From VGBV01 sp963780395 (lineage in GTDB: Bacteria > Actinomycetota > Thermoleophilia > Solirubrobacterales > 70-9): DNA of 64,000 bases. The stretch spans positions 333,838 through 397,837 of the forward strand of contig CAWABY010000017.1 in the NCBI GenBank assembly GCA_963780395.1, written 5' to 3'. Both the position numbers and the translations under genes were made by a program. The notes beneath the pieces were generated by a model. The model did not search any database and was not told where the DNA came from. It saw only the letters and a list, made by a program, of their open reading frames with translations. Within the stretch, counting starts at the first letter, position 1, and the number at the start of each line of letters is the position of its first letter. Below, in pieces: positions 22,936-31,653 of the stretch.

Positions 22936-24558
22936 CTACGACGGCTTCGGGCCCTCGCCCTCGGTGCGCTGGGGCATCAGGGCGCCGCGGACGAAGCGCC
23001 CCCGCAGCAGCTCCTCCTCGAGCTCTTCGCCCGGCGTCTCCTTGCCGGGCAGCAGGGTCCGGCGCAGGTCGTGGGCGTCAAAGATCTCGTCCAGGTCCTC
23101 GCGTGTGAGGGTCTCGCGCTCGAGCGCGTTGGTCGCCAGGTCGTCGAGGCAGTCCCGGTTCAGCTGCATCAGCTGGCGCGCCCGCGCGTAGGCCATCGTC
23201 GCCAGCTCCTGAGCGTTCAGGTCCACCTCGCGCCGGGTCTGGTCGGATAGCGCGTAGTCACTTGTCGGCTGCGCCAGCGGCGCGCTGTCGGGTGGGCCCT
23301 TGGCGACGGTCATGCCGAACTCGGTCACCATTTGCACGCAGATGCCGTGCACGCGGGCGAGGTCGTCGGCGGCGCCTGAATAGGCCTCGTCGAAGACCTC
23401 CTCCTCGGCGGCGCGTCCGCCCAGCAGCGTGACCACCTCGTCCAGCAGCTGCTTGCGCGAGCGCAGGTAGCGGTCCTCCTGGGGCGAGTGGGCGACGAAC
23501 CCGAGCGCCGGGCCGCGGGGGACGATGCTGAGGATTTCGGGCGGGTCGACGCCGACCAGGCGCCGAGCCAGCGCATGACCGGCCTCGTGGTAGGCGACGA
23601 TGCGGCGCTCCTCATCGTTCAGCCGCCGCGCCTGCTGGGAGCCGACCGACTGGCGCAACAGGGCCTCGTCCAGGTGCTCGCGCGCGATCTCCGATCGCTG
23701 GTCGCGGCCGGCGATGATCGCCGCCTCGTTGAGCGCGTTGGCGAGCTGCGCGCCGGTCATCCCGGTCGTCTTGCGGGCGACGTCGGTGAGGTCGATGTCG
23801 TCGCCCAGCGCCTTGTCCTTGGCGTGCGTTCGCAGGATCGCCTCGCGCCCGTTGCGGTCCGGCGGCGCGACCAGCACCTGGCGGTCGAAGCGGCCGGGGC
23901 GCAGCAGCGCCTTGTCCAGCTTCTCGACGGCGTTCGAGGCCGCCAGCACGATCACGGTTCCAGGGTCGCGCTCGAAGCCGTCCAGCTCCACCAGCAGCTG
24001 GTTCAGCGCCTGCTCGCGCTCGCCGGAGCCGCCGTCGCCGCCAGCACCCCGGTGGCCGCCGACGGCGTCGAGCTCGTCGATGAAGACCACCGCGCGGCCC
24101 GACTCGCGCGCCTCCTTGAACAGGCGGCGAATCCTGGCGGCGCCGCGGCCGACGAACATCTCGACGAAGCTCGAGCCCGAAGCCGCGAAGAAGTCGACGC
24201 CGGCGTGGGCCGCCACCGCCCGGGCGAGCATCGTCTTGCCGGTGCCCGGGGGTCCGTAGAGCAGCACGCCCCGCGGCGCCCGGGCCCCGAGGCCCTCGAA
24301 GCGCTTCGGGTCCTTGAGCCACTCTGCGACGTCCACCAGCTCCTCCTTGGCGGCGTCAACACCCTGCACCTCGTTCCAGAGCACGGGCTGGGTCTTGCTG
24401 GCCTTGACGGTCTCGGGCCGCGTGGTCCCCATCGTCCCGCGCAGCAGCAGCACGAACACCACCAGCAGCCCGAGCGAGAAGAACACCCCGAACACGGGAT
24501 ACCACTCGAACACCAGGTCGGTGAATGAGGAAGCGAGCATGGTTGGTGGGCCGATCAT
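22936..24558 (-). CDS. ftsH: FtsH-like membrane AAA+ protease with reduced N-terminus
   Basis: Protein of 540 residues. One membrane helix (residues ~20-40) precedes the AAA+ domain with Walker A GPPGTGKT, Walker B VVFIDELDAVGG and the second-region-of-homology arginines (ALLRPGRFDR). The M41 peptidase domain follows with the zinc motif HEAGH and a later EEVFDEAYSGAADDL segment. It degrades membrane and cytoplasmic proteins processively. Typical FtsH is >600 residues with two helices around an ~80-residue external domain. That first helix and domain are missing here, so this may be a second, shortened FtsH. Confidence 0.88.
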   Translation of the reverse strand: MIGPPTMLASSFTDLVFEWYPVFGVFFSLGLLVVFVLLLRGTMGTTRPETVKASKTQPVLWNEVQGVDAAKEELVDVAEWLKDPKRFEGLGARAPRGVLLYGPPGTGKTMLARAVAAHAGVDFFAASGSSFVEMFVGRGAARIRRLFKEARESGRAVVFIDELDAVGGHRGAGGDGGSGEREQALNQLLVELDGFERDPGTVIVLAASNAVEKLDKALLRPGRFDRQVLVAPPDRNGREAILRTHAKDKALGDDIDLTDVARKTTGMTGAQLANALNEAAIIAGRDQRSEIAREHLDEALLRQSVGSQQARRLNDEERRIVAYHEAGHALARRLVGVDPPEILSIVPRGPALGFVAHSPQEDRYLRSRKQLLDEVVTLLGGRAAEEEVFDEAYSGAADDLARVHGICVQMVTEFGMTVAKGPPDSAPLAQPTSDYALSDQTRREVDLNAQELATMAYARARQLMQLNRDCLDDLATNALERETLTREDLDEIFDAHDLRRTLLPGKETPGEELEEELLRGRFVRGALMPQRTEGEGPKPS

Positions 24559-24707
24559 GGCGCGCGCACGCTCAGTATCGGCAAATCAGCGCCCGGGCTG
24601 GAACCAGGCGCCAGGCCCCGCCTAGGGGACGACTTCGATCAGGCTGGTCAGTTGGTCCCCACGCCTGGGGTATCGGCCCCCGCGGCGCCAATCTTAGAGG
24701 CCGGGCG

Positions 24708-25103
24708 TCAGTCGGCGAGCCCGTACAGCAGCGCCTTGCTCTTGTCGTCGGGATCGACCTTGACCTCGAAGCGCTTGCCGGCCTCGTAGTGGCCGGAGCC
24801 GATCGCGTCCTCGGTCAGGTTCTGAAGCACGGTGGTGTCGTACTTGTCGCCGGCCTCGAGCTCGATCGAGACCTCGATCGCGTACTGCTTGTTGACGCCG
24901 GCGTCCGTCTTGCCGGTCTCGCCGATCGAGTTGATCGTGGCGACACCGGGAAGGCCGCTGGTGGCGATCTTCTGCGCGGTCTGCGCGTACTCCATGTCGG
25001 CGGCGTCCGGCATGGCGGTCATGTCGACCCCCTGCTGCGCGGCGTTCTGCTGCGCCTGCGCCGCCATCTCCTGCGCCTTCTTGATGTCGTCCATCATGCC
25101 CAT
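24708..25103 (-). CDS. Conserved hypothetical protein
   Basis: Protein of 131 residues, family not recognised. The first ~50 residues are helical and Gln/Ala-rich (MDDIKKAQEMAAQAQQNAAQ). Residues ~60-125 look like a beta-rich domain. A GGAGGAG ribosome site precedes the ATG at 25103. The N-terminal region and size recall the SHOCT-gene product upstream in the window (12805), which also combines a beta domain with a Gln-rich helix. It is divergent from the cyclic-nucleotide-domain gene. Confidence 0.6.
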   Translation of the reverse strand: MGMMDDIKKAQEMAAQAQQNAAQQGVDMTAMPDAADMEYAQTAQKIATSGLPGVATINSIGETGKTDAGVNKQYAIEVSIELEAGDKYDTTVLQNLTEDAIGSGHYEAGKRFEVKVDPDDKSKALLYGLAD

Positions 25104-25219
25104 GGGCTGATTCTCCTCCGAAGTCGTGGCTTTGAGGGCGGCACTCTATCCGCGGCGACCGAGGCGCGGTGGCCAATGGATCGGATAGGTTGCCCGCGCA
25201 ACGCAGACGAGGAGGCCCG

Positions 25220-25606
25220 ATGGAAACCAGTCAGCTGAAGCGCATCCCGCTGTTCGCCGACGCGTCGGACGAGGAGCTGAAGCAGGTCGCCGCCTTCGCC
25301 GAGGCGCGCGAGGTGGACGATGGCACCGAGGTGATCGGCGAGGGGGAGTTCTCGCGCGCCCTGATGGCGATCGAGGGCGGAACCGCCGAGGTCACCCGCG
25401 ACGGCGAGCGCATCGCCGAGCTGGGCCCCGGTGACATCTTCGGCGAGGCGGGCATGCTCGACGACGAGATGCGCAGCGCCACGGTCACCGCCACCTCGGA
25501 CCTGAAGCTGATCAGCATGGGCCACTTCGAGGTCAAGCGCCTGAAGAAGGACGCGCCCGAGGTCTACGCGAAGATCGAGCAGCTGATCGAGGAGCGCGCC
25601 GGCTAG
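25220..25606 (+). CDS. Small cyclic-nucleotide-binding-domain (Crp-type) protein without a DNA-binding domain
   Basis: Protein of 128 residues starting at the ATG at 25220, placed by GAGGAGG at 25209-25215. It consists of a cyclic-nucleotide-binding (cupin-like) domain only: LKRIPLFADASDEELKQV, a G-E-S-A-type loop replaced by GEGEFSRAL, and the phosphate-binding cassette ELGPGDIFGEAGMLDDEMRSATV. No helix-turn-helix follows, so it cannot regulate transcription on its own like Crp. It may bind a nucleotide or act through a partner. Confidence 0.85.
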   Translation: METSQLKRIPLFADASDEELKQVAAFAEAREVDDGTEVIGEGEFSRALMAIEGGTAEVTRDGERIAELGPGDIFGEAGMLDDEMRSATVTATSDLKLISMGHFEVKRLKKDAPEVYAKIEQLIEERAG

Positions 25607-25623
25607 GTCTGGCGCGAGCCGCC

Positions 25624-26409
25624 CTAGAACTCGTCCAGGCAGCTGAAGATCTTGTCGGGGTCGTTGTCGGCGGCCGCGATGCACTCGTTCAGCTTCTTCG
25701 CGTCCTGCGCGGCCTGGGGGATCTCGGTCCCCTCGCCTCCCTCGTTGCGGACGTCGCTGCCGTCGGGCGCCGCCCGGTAGAGCAGGTATCGACCGCCGGC
25801 CTCGGCGTTGATCGTCCAGCGCAGCTCGCGCGAGCCGAACGGGATCGCGCGCTCGAGCGTGAGCACGGTGGGATCGAAGTCACCGGCGCCGCTCTGCTTG
25901 CGTGCCGAGGCCAGCATGCGGTCGATCGCGCTCGCCTTGACCGCCGCGAGGGGGAAGGAGAAGTCGTCGATCGAGGCGTTGCCGGAGATGCTGATCGTCG
26001 CCGATTCCCGGACGAGCTCGCCGCTGTCCGCGCGCACGCTGTAGGCCTCGACCCCGTCGCCGCCATCGCGAACGATGAACTGGGTCTGGGTGCCGTTGAC
26101 GAACAGCCTCGTCAGCTGCGCGTCATCGCCGGCGGCGTCCCCGACCCGCGCGAGCGCGGTCGCGAAGCCGGCGCTGGTGAACGGGTCCAGGGACTCGCCC
26201 GGATCCTCCACCCCGATCGTCGTGTCCTGCAGGTTCGTGGGGGTGTCGATGTTGGTGACCTGGCCGCTGTCGACCTCGGGAAGGTCCGGCAGGTCGATGT
26301 CGACCCCGTCGCCGGCGATCGCGAAGGCGCCGATCCCGAGCCCCGCGGCGACCAGCAGCACCAGCAGCAGCTTGAACAGGCCTCCGGAGATGATCGGGTC
26401 TTCGCGCAT
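25624..26409 (-). CDS. Hypothetical single-pass membrane protein
   Basis: Protein of 261 residues, not recognised. One hydrophobic helix (residues ~10-33, GLFKLLLVLLVAAGLGIGAF) is followed by an acidic linker rich in Asp and Pro and a ~190-residue domain that is presumably extracellular, with alternating strands and helices and two cysteines near the C-terminus (possible disulfide). Domain shape suggests a secreted binding or sensor protein, but nothing diagnostic is visible. Confidence 0.6.
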   Translation of the reverse strand: MREDPIISGGLFKLLLVLLVAAGLGIGAFAIAGDGVDIDLPDLPEVDSGQVTNIDTPTNLQDTTIGVEDPGESLDPFTSAGFATALARVGDAAGDDAQLTRLFVNGTQTQFIVRDGGDGVEAYSVRADSGELVRESATISISGNASIDDFSFPLAAVKASAIDRMLASARKQSGAGDFDPTVLTLERAIPFGSRELRWTINAEAGGRYLLYRAAPDGSDVRNEGGEGTEIPQAAQDAKKLNECIAAADNDPDKIFSCLDEF

Positions 26410-26425
26410 TCCTATGGATGCCCGG

Positions 26426-27277
26426 TCAGGAGGCCCTCGTCAGCTTCGTCCGCAGGCGCCCGAGGGTGGGCGAGCTGATCACGACCTCGTCCCCCGGCTG
26501 CAGCCAGACGGGCGGCTCGCGCACGCTGCCGACCCCGGACGGCGTGCCCGTGGAGACGATGTCCCCCGGCTCCATCGTCATCCAGCCCGACAGCCGGGAC
26601 AGAAGCTCCGGGGGCGAGAAGATCAGGTCCGAGGCCACGGCGTCCTGCATGCGCTCCCCGTTCAGCTCAAGCTGGAAGGAGATGGAGTCGTGACCGCCGG
26701 CCTCGTCAGGGGTCACCAGCGCGGGCCCGCACGGCGCCGATCCGTCGAAGACCTTGCCGGGCATCCACTGCGGCGTCGCGAACTGGAGGTCGCGCGCCGA
26801 GAGATCGTTCAGCAGCATGAAGCCGGCGATCGCGTCGCCGGCGTCCTCGACCGAGACGTCCCGGCAGCGCCGCCCGACGACGAACGCGAGCTCAGCCTCG
26901 TAGTCCACCTTGTCGCTGGCCGCGGGCAACTTCACCTCGGCGCCGGGTGCGGCCAGCGCGTTCGGGAACTTGGCGAAGAACGTCGGCACCTCGGGCGGCT
27001 CCACCCCGGCCTCCTCGGCGTGAGAGCGGTAGTTGAGGCCGATGCAGACGATCTTCCCGGGGTCGGGCACGGGCGGCCGCGGCTCGACCTCACCGGAAAG
27101 CGAGGACGCCTTTCCGTCCTCGGAGGCGTCAGCAAGGTCCCCCAGCCGATCGCCGGCGAGCAGCTGTCTGACCGTCACCGAGTCCTCTCCCAGCAGCTCC
27201 CCCGCGTCCAGGATCCCGTCGCCGGTTTCGACCCCGGCCCGGTCGGTGCCGCCCCTTCGGTAGGTCAGGATCCGCAT
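26426..27277 (-). CDS. Fumarylacetoacetate hydrolase family protein
   Basis: Protein of 283 residues. The C-terminal FAH domain starts at KIVCIGLNYRSHAEE (about residue 80) and contains the metal ligands in DYEAELAFVVGR, plus the MLLNDLSARDLQF and STGTPSGVG motifs. Members hydrolyse or isomerise 2-oxo/acylpyruvate ring-cleavage products, such as 2-hydroxyhepta-2,4-diene-1,7-dioate and acylpyruvates. The substrate here is not determined. TAGGGT lies ten bases before the ATG, a possible leaderless promoter. Confidence 0.88.
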   Translation of the reverse strand: MRILTYRRGGTDRAGVETGDGILDAGELLGEDSVTVRQLLAGDRLGDLADASEDGKASSLSGEVEPRPPVPDPGKIVCIGLNYRSHAEEAGVEPPEVPTFFAKFPNALAAPGAEVKLPAASDKVDYEAELAFVVGRRCRDVSVEDAGDAIAGFMLLNDLSARDLQFATPQWMPGKVFDGSAPCGPALVTPDEAGGHDSISFQLELNGERMQDAVASDLIFSPPELLSRLSGWMTMEPGDIVSTGTPSGVGSVREPPVWLQPGDEVVISSPTLGRLRTKLTRAS

Positions 27278-27468
27278 CGAAGCGCAGACCCTAACGAGGG
27301 GGCCGACGATCGAGATCGCCCCGCTTCCCGGCTGACGCGATGCCGCCCGGTTCGCTACCTTGCGGCCCGTTCGTCGGGGTCAGTCACCCCAAGAAGGTGT
27401 GTGAAGGAAGCGGTGTCCTGACTGGGCACCTCCTCGCGCACAGGATCCGGCCGAGGAGGCTTATTCAA

Positions 27469-27678
27469 ATGGCAGAAGGCACCGTGAAGTGGTTCAGCAA
27501 CGAGAAGGGCTACGGGTTCATCACCCCGGATGACGGCAGCAAGGACCTGTTCGTCCACTTCTCCTCGATCAGCGGCGACGGCTACCGCTCGCTCAACGAC
27601 GGAGCCCGGGTCTCCTATGAGGCCGAGGACGGCCCCAAGGGGCCGGTCGCGGTCAACGTCCAAGAGCTGGCCGGATAG
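27469..27678 (+). CDS. Cold-shock protein (CspA family)
   Basis: Protein of 69 residues, a single cold-shock OB domain. The RNA-binding motifs RNP1 (KGYGFITPDDG) and RNP2 (DLFVHFSSI) are complete. It binds single-stranded RNA or DNA and loosens secondary structure. GAGGAGG at 27453-27459 sets the ATG at 27469. The ~190-base gap upstream leaves room for a long 5' leader, as is usual for csp mRNAs. A stem without a T run follows the gene. Confidence 0.95.
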   Translation: MAEGTVKWFSNEKGYGFITPDDGSKDLFVHFSSISGDGYRSLNDGARVSYEAEDGPKGPVAVNVQELAG

Positions 27679-27692
27679 CCTTAGTCACAACG

Positions 27693-27714
27693 CGGCGGCC
27701 CCCACCGGCCGCCG
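27693..27714 (+). terminator. GC stem terminator after the cold-shock gene
   Basis: A perfect 8-bp stem CGGCGGCC/GGCCGCCG with a six-base loop, 15 bases after the csp stop and 10 bases before tRNA-Asp. There is no T run, as is frequent in high-GC actinobacteria. Confidence 0.5.
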
Positions 27715-27723
27715 TCGAACCCC

Positions 27724-27797
<74 letters not shown>

Positions 27798-27816
27798 TTC
27801 TTGCGAACTGCCGGCC

Positions 27817-28086
27817 TCAGGCGCTCTCGACGACCTCTCCCACGGCCACGTCGTCGAGTGTGACCGCGCTACCCGGGTCTTGCTGGATCTGCTCCGCGAC
27901 AGCGCGAGCGGCGTCCTCAGACTCAAAGACGATGGTGCCCCTGCCCTGGTCACCATTTTCGACCCTGACCCAGTAGCCAGCGACGAAACCGGGTGCCTGC
28001 TTCACGCGCGGAACAATCTCGCCGCGCAAGTATTTCGTCGCCTCCTCGCCGTCATGGATCGTGACGCGGACGACCACTGCATGCAT
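27817..28086 (-). CDS. Small dimeric alpha/beta-barrel-like hypothetical protein
   Basis: Protein of 89 residues. AAAGGAG lies six bases before the ATG at 28086. The strand-helix-strand-strand-helix-strand pattern (VVVRVTIHDGEEATKYL, then VKQAPGFVAGYWVRV and GTIVFESEDAARAVAEQI) fits the dimeric ferredoxin-like (ABM/YCII-type) fold. Such proteins include haem-degrading and quinol monooxygenases as well as binding proteins. No catalytic residue is evident. Confidence 0.65.
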   Translation of the reverse strand: MHAVVVRVTIHDGEEATKYLRGEIVPRVKQAPGFVAGYWVRVENGDQGRGTIVFESEDAARAVAEQIQQDPGSAVTLDDVAVGEVVESA

Positions 28087-28158
28087 GGTGGCTCCTTTCG
28101 GGTGGACGTGGACTGACCCTATCGCCCATTCGAGAGTCGGCGAAAGGTCCGCCCAGAC

Positions 28159-29886
28159 ATGACCGCGGCCGCGAGCGAGGCCAGCGCGGCAAATCGGACA
28201 AACTGCCGCCTCATGCGTGCTGCCCGCATTCCCCTGATCGCCCTCGCGGTGCTTGCCGCGATGCCGCCCGGCAGCGCGCTCGGCTCATCTGACCCAGCCG
28301 ATCAGCCGCCGTTCGGCGGAGAGGACGTTCCGGCCCTCGAGCGGCAGAGCGGGGACGTGGCCCCGGCGGGGTTCGAGCTCAGCGCCGAGCGGGTCCTGGA
28401 GCTGGTCAGGGCGGATGAGCGCGTGAGCGAGTCGCAACGGTTATCGCCGACGGTCGCAACCCGCGGCGAGGAGCTCTGGGAGGTCCGCTTCCGGCCGCCG
28501 GGCAACGAGCAGGTCGAGATCCTGGCCATCGTCGATGACCGCACCGCCGAGGTCGTGGACGTCTTCACCGGCGAGCAGATCGACACCGAGCTCGCGCGGG
28601 GGTACGAGGGGGCGGTCGCCGGCAAGGCCAACTCGTGGTGGATCTGGGTGCCCCTTTGCCTCCTCTTCCTGGCGCCGTTCGTCGATCCGCGTCGGCCCTG
28701 GCGGCTGCTCCACCTCGACCTGCTCGTGCTGCTCGGGCTCAGCATCTCGCTCTTCTTCTTCAACCGCGCTGAGATCGAGGCCTCCGTGCTGCTGGTCTAC
28801 CCGGTGTTGGCCTACGTCTTCGTGCGCATGGCCGGGATCGGCTTCGCTCGCTGGGGCGCCGGGGAGGACGACGGTCCGCTGCTGCCGTTGGCGAAACGGA
28901 GCTGGCTGGTCGCCGGCATCGCGGCGCTGGTGGTCCTCCACGTGAGCTACCAGGCGACAGAGGGGAAGGTGATCGACGTCGGGATCGCATCGGTGATCGG
29001 GGCCGACCGGCTGACCGACGGCGAGGACGTCTACGGCGAGGAGTTCGGGTCTGAGCTGCCCGAGAGCGGCGACGTCCGCGGCGACGTCTACGGGCCGGTC
29101 AACTACGAGGCCTACGTGCCCTTCGAGCTGGCGCTGCCCTACGAGCATGAATGGGACGAGGTGCCGGCTGCCCAGGCCGCCTCGGTGGCCTTCACCCTGC
29201 TGACGGCGCTTGCGCTGTTCGCGCTCGGGAGGCGGCTGCGAGAGGGGGAGGGCGGAACCACCATCGGGATCGCGCTCGCCTACGCCTGGCTCGCCTATCC
29301 CTTCACCCTCTACACCGCGGCCTCGAGCTTCAACGACTCGCTGGTGGCCCTGCTGGTCGTGTGCTCGCTGCTCGTGATCGCCTCGCCGCCGGCCCGCGGG
29401 GCGCTGGCCGCGCTGGCCGGGCTGACCAAGTTCGGTCCGCTGGTGCTGGCGCCGCTGCTGGCGGCCGGCACGGGGGAGCGAAGGACGCGGACCCTGGCGC
29501 TGTTCGCGGCCGGGTTCGCGGTCGTCGCCCTGGTGGCGACGCTGCCGGCGCTGCCCGACGGCGGCCTGGGCGAGCTCTATGACCGCTCGCTGGGCTACCA
29601 GGCCTCGCGCGGCTCCCCGTTCAGCATCTGGGGCCAGGCTCCCGGGCTCGATTTCCTGCACACGGCGAGCAAGGTTTTCGCCGTGGCGTTCGGCGCAGCG
29701 CTGTTCTTCGTGCCCCGCACGCGCACGCTCGCCCAGCTCGCGGCGCTCGCGGCGGCGGCGCTGATCGCGGTGCAGGTGACCGCCAGCCACTGGCTCTACC
29801 CCTATGCGGTCTGGTTCGCGCCATTGGCACTGGCGGCCTTGTTCGCCTCGCAGGTGAGTGGAGATTCGGCCGCGAAGCGCGCCTGA
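28159..29886 (+). CDS. Polytopic membrane protein (GT-C/GT87-like) with exported N-terminal PepSY-like domain
   Basis: Protein of 575 residues. A signal peptide is likely (it reads well from Met19, ATG at 28213, an alternative start). Residues ~65-150 form a small exported domain with WEVRFRPPGNEQVEILAIVDD and TAEVVDVFTGEQI, similar to PepSY repeats. About ten membrane helices follow, with an exported loop at ~285-330 carrying the sequence DVRGDVYGPVNYEAYVPFE. The helix layout and this loop resemble GT87-type polyprenol-phosphate mannosyltransferases. The fold and substrate are inference. Confidence 0.65.
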   Translation: MTAAASEASAANRTNCRLMRAARIPLIALAVLAAMPPGSALGSSDPADQPPFGGEDVPALERQSGDVAPAGFELSAERVLELVRADERVSESQRLSPTVATRGEELWEVRFRPPGNEQVEILAIVDDRTAEVVDVFTGEQIDTELARGYEGAVAGKANSWWIWVPLCLLFLAPFVDPRRPWRLLHLDLLVLLGLSISLFFFNRAEIEASVLLVYPVLAYVFVRMAGIGFARWGAGEDDGPLLPLAKRSWLVAGIAALVVLHVSYQATEGKVIDVGIASVIGADRLTDGEDVYGEEFGSELPESGDVRGDVYGPVNYEAYVPFELALPYEHEWDEVPAAQAASVAFTLLTALALFALGRRLREGEGGTTIGIALAYAWLAYPFTLYTAASSFNDSLVALLVVCSLLVIASPPARGALAALAGLTKFGPLVLAPLLAAGTGERRTRTLALFAAGFAVVALVATLPALPDGGLGELYDRSLGYQASRGSPFSIWGQAPGLDFLHTASKVFAVAFGAALFFVPRTRTLAQLAALAAAALIAVQVTASHWLYPYAVWFAPLALAALFASQVSGDSAAKRA

Positions 29887-29912
29887 GAAGGGCGGCCGCG
29901 GGGCGGTTGACC

Positions 29913-30446
29913 CTAGAGCGCTCCGCCGGCGGCCGGCGGAGCGGTGGGGTCGGCGCCCTCGTCGCCGATCTGCTCGCGCGCAAGGAACTCCTCGATCAGC
30001 AGCGGCGTGTCCTTTGAGCGCTCGACCACGTTCAGCAGGTCGGTCATCGAAGAGACCTCCTCGACCTGCTCCTTCACGAACCAGGCCAGGAACTGCTCGC
30101 CCTCGAAATTGTCGCCGTCGCGAGCCAATTTGAACAGCGCCTTGATCTCCTCGGTCACGCGCTTCTCCTGGTCGAGCGCCATCTTCACCGGGCCGACCAC
30201 GTCGTCGTAGCTGGTCTGCTGGGACTTGACGTCCGGGATCCGGACCTCGTCGCCCGCGTCGAGCAGGTACTGGACCATGATCATCGCGTGGTTGCGCTCC
30301 TCGACCGCCTGGCGGTAGAAGAAGGCGGCCAGGCGGGGGAGCGTCTCGGAGTCGTAGTAGACCGCCGCTCCGATGTACTGCTGCGAGGCTGCGAACTCGT
30401 TCGAGATCTGCTCGTTGATCGCGTCCGCGAAGCTCTTCTCGGCCAT
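29913..30446 (-). CDS. Ferritin (FtnA-type)
   Basis: Protein of 177 residues, four-helix ferritin. Ferroxidase-site residues are visible in ISNEFAASQQYIGAAVYYD, VEERNHAMIMVQYL (Glu-x-x-His) and FLAWFVKEQVEEV. The reading frame remains open far upstream, but homology starts at MAEKSFADAIN, so the ATG at 30446 is taken. It stores iron as ferrihydrite in a 24-mer. The C-terminal ~20 residues are a Pro/Ala-rich extension. Confidence 0.93.
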   Translation of the reverse strand: MAEKSFADAINEQISNEFAASQQYIGAAVYYDSETLPRLAAFFYRQAVEERNHAMIMVQYLLDAGDEVRIPDVKSQQTSYDDVVGPVKMALDQEKRVTEEIKALFKLARDGDNFEGEQFLAWFVKEQVEEVSSMTDLLNVVERSKDTPLLIEEFLAREQIGDEGADPTAPPAAGGAL

Positions 30447-30511
30447 GGGCGGCACCCTACCCGCCTCGCTGGAAACGTGCGCTTTCGGCTTCCCTAAGCC
30501 GTTTGGGGCCC

Positions 30512-31588
30512 CTAACCGGCCCAGCGGAAGCCGGTAGGGGTCGGCTCGGGTTGGAGCGGGCTCGAGGCAAGGCCCGGCTCGGTCCCGTGGGTGTTGTATC
30601 CGGACGGCGCCACGTCGTTCGGCGTATCGGGGTGGAAGACGGAGGCCAGGTACTGGATGTGGCCGCGCCCGGGACCCAGCTCCCACTGGCCGCCGCCGTA
30701 GGCGCCGATGCCCTCGTCGTCGCAGTAGTCGTAGGCGGCGAACAGCTCGCTCAGCGGCCCGAAGCGCGAGGGCTTGATGTTGACCATCTTCGGCGGCCAG
30801 GGCTGGGCCTTGATGTCGTCGACCGAGTGGATCGGCGCGTCCCAGGTGACCCGATCGGCGACCGGGTCGAGGATCGGCTTCGTCTCGTCGTTGACGTCGG
30901 GATCCTCGAGCCAGGCCTCGGGAAAGGCCTCGATCAGCTTCGAGTAAAGCTCGGGGTCGGTGTCGACGTCCACTGGCGTTCCCTTGTACTGGCCCTTCAG
31001 GTCCAGGGAATCGACCGCGCCCGTCTCGACCAGCTCGGCGATCAGCTCGTCGGTCCAGTCGTTGGTGGGGTCGAGCTTGAACCGCAGGGTGGGGTAGATG
31101 GCGAGGCGCTCCTTGACGGGCTCGATCGTGGACTGCTCCGGCTCCTCGCCCTCCTTGGGAAGTGGCGCCAGCCGCATCGAGACGACGAACTCGACCGGCC
31201 TCGGCTCGCGGCCCAGGTGCGCGTGAAGCGAGGTTCCCGCTTGCCTCAGTGCGAGGTCGAGGGCCGCGCTCTCGAAGGCCCAGCGGCGGTAGTTGCGCGA
31301 GACGTCGCGCTCGGGGGGCGAGGGGAAGAGGTCGAGTTCTCCAAGTCGCTTCGAGAGGGAGTCGATGGTGTGCTCGCCGGCGAGCTCCTGGGTCGGGCCC
31401 GCGTCCTGCAGCGCGACGTGGTCGAGCGCGTCGTAGACGACGTCCTCGCCGACGCCCTCCTCGCCCTCGCCGTACAGGTGGATCACGGTGCTGAGACGGG
31501 TGAAGCCCGGCGCCTCGAACTCGAGCCCCTCGAGATCGTAGGAGTCGATCTTCAGGGGCAGCCCGGCGATCTGCTCGTAGCTGCTCAT
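30512..31588 (-). CDS. Enolase-superfamily protein (mandelate racemase/muconate cycloisomerase-like)
   Basis: Protein of 358 residues. The N-terminal capping domain (residues ~10-130) is followed by a TIM barrel with recognisable metal-ligand strands (VDSLDLKG, AWLEDPD, VTWDAPI) and a late lysine strand VNIKPSRFG. RFKLDP stands where the KxK base motif is expected. The reaction class is proton abstraction next to a carboxylate; the substrate is unknown. A minus-strand TAGATT (31603-31598) ends nine bases before the ATG, a likely leaderless start. Ferritin follows 65 bases downstream. Confidence 0.75.
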   Translation of the reverse strand: MSSYEQIAGLPLKIDSYDLEGLEFEAPGFTRLSTVIHLYGEGEEGVGEDVVYDALDHVALQDAGPTQELAGEHTIDSLSKRLGELDLFPSPPERDVSRNYRRWAFESAALDLALRQAGTSLHAHLGREPRPVEFVVSMRLAPLPKEGEEPEQSTIEPVKERLAIYPTLRFKLDPTNDWTDELIAELVETGAVDSLDLKGQYKGTPVDVDTDPELYSKLIEAFPEAWLEDPDVNDETKPILDPVADRVTWDAPIHSVDDIKAQPWPPKMVNIKPSRFGPLSELFAAYDYCDDEGIGAYGGGQWELGPGRGHIQYLASVFHPDTPNDVAPSGYNTHGTEPGLASSPLQPEPTPTGFRWAG

Positions 31589-31653
31589 CGAGCGATGAAT
31601 CTAGCGGGCCGGGTACGGTGGGCGAGCAGGCGAGGCCTATCGAAGGGAAAAAG

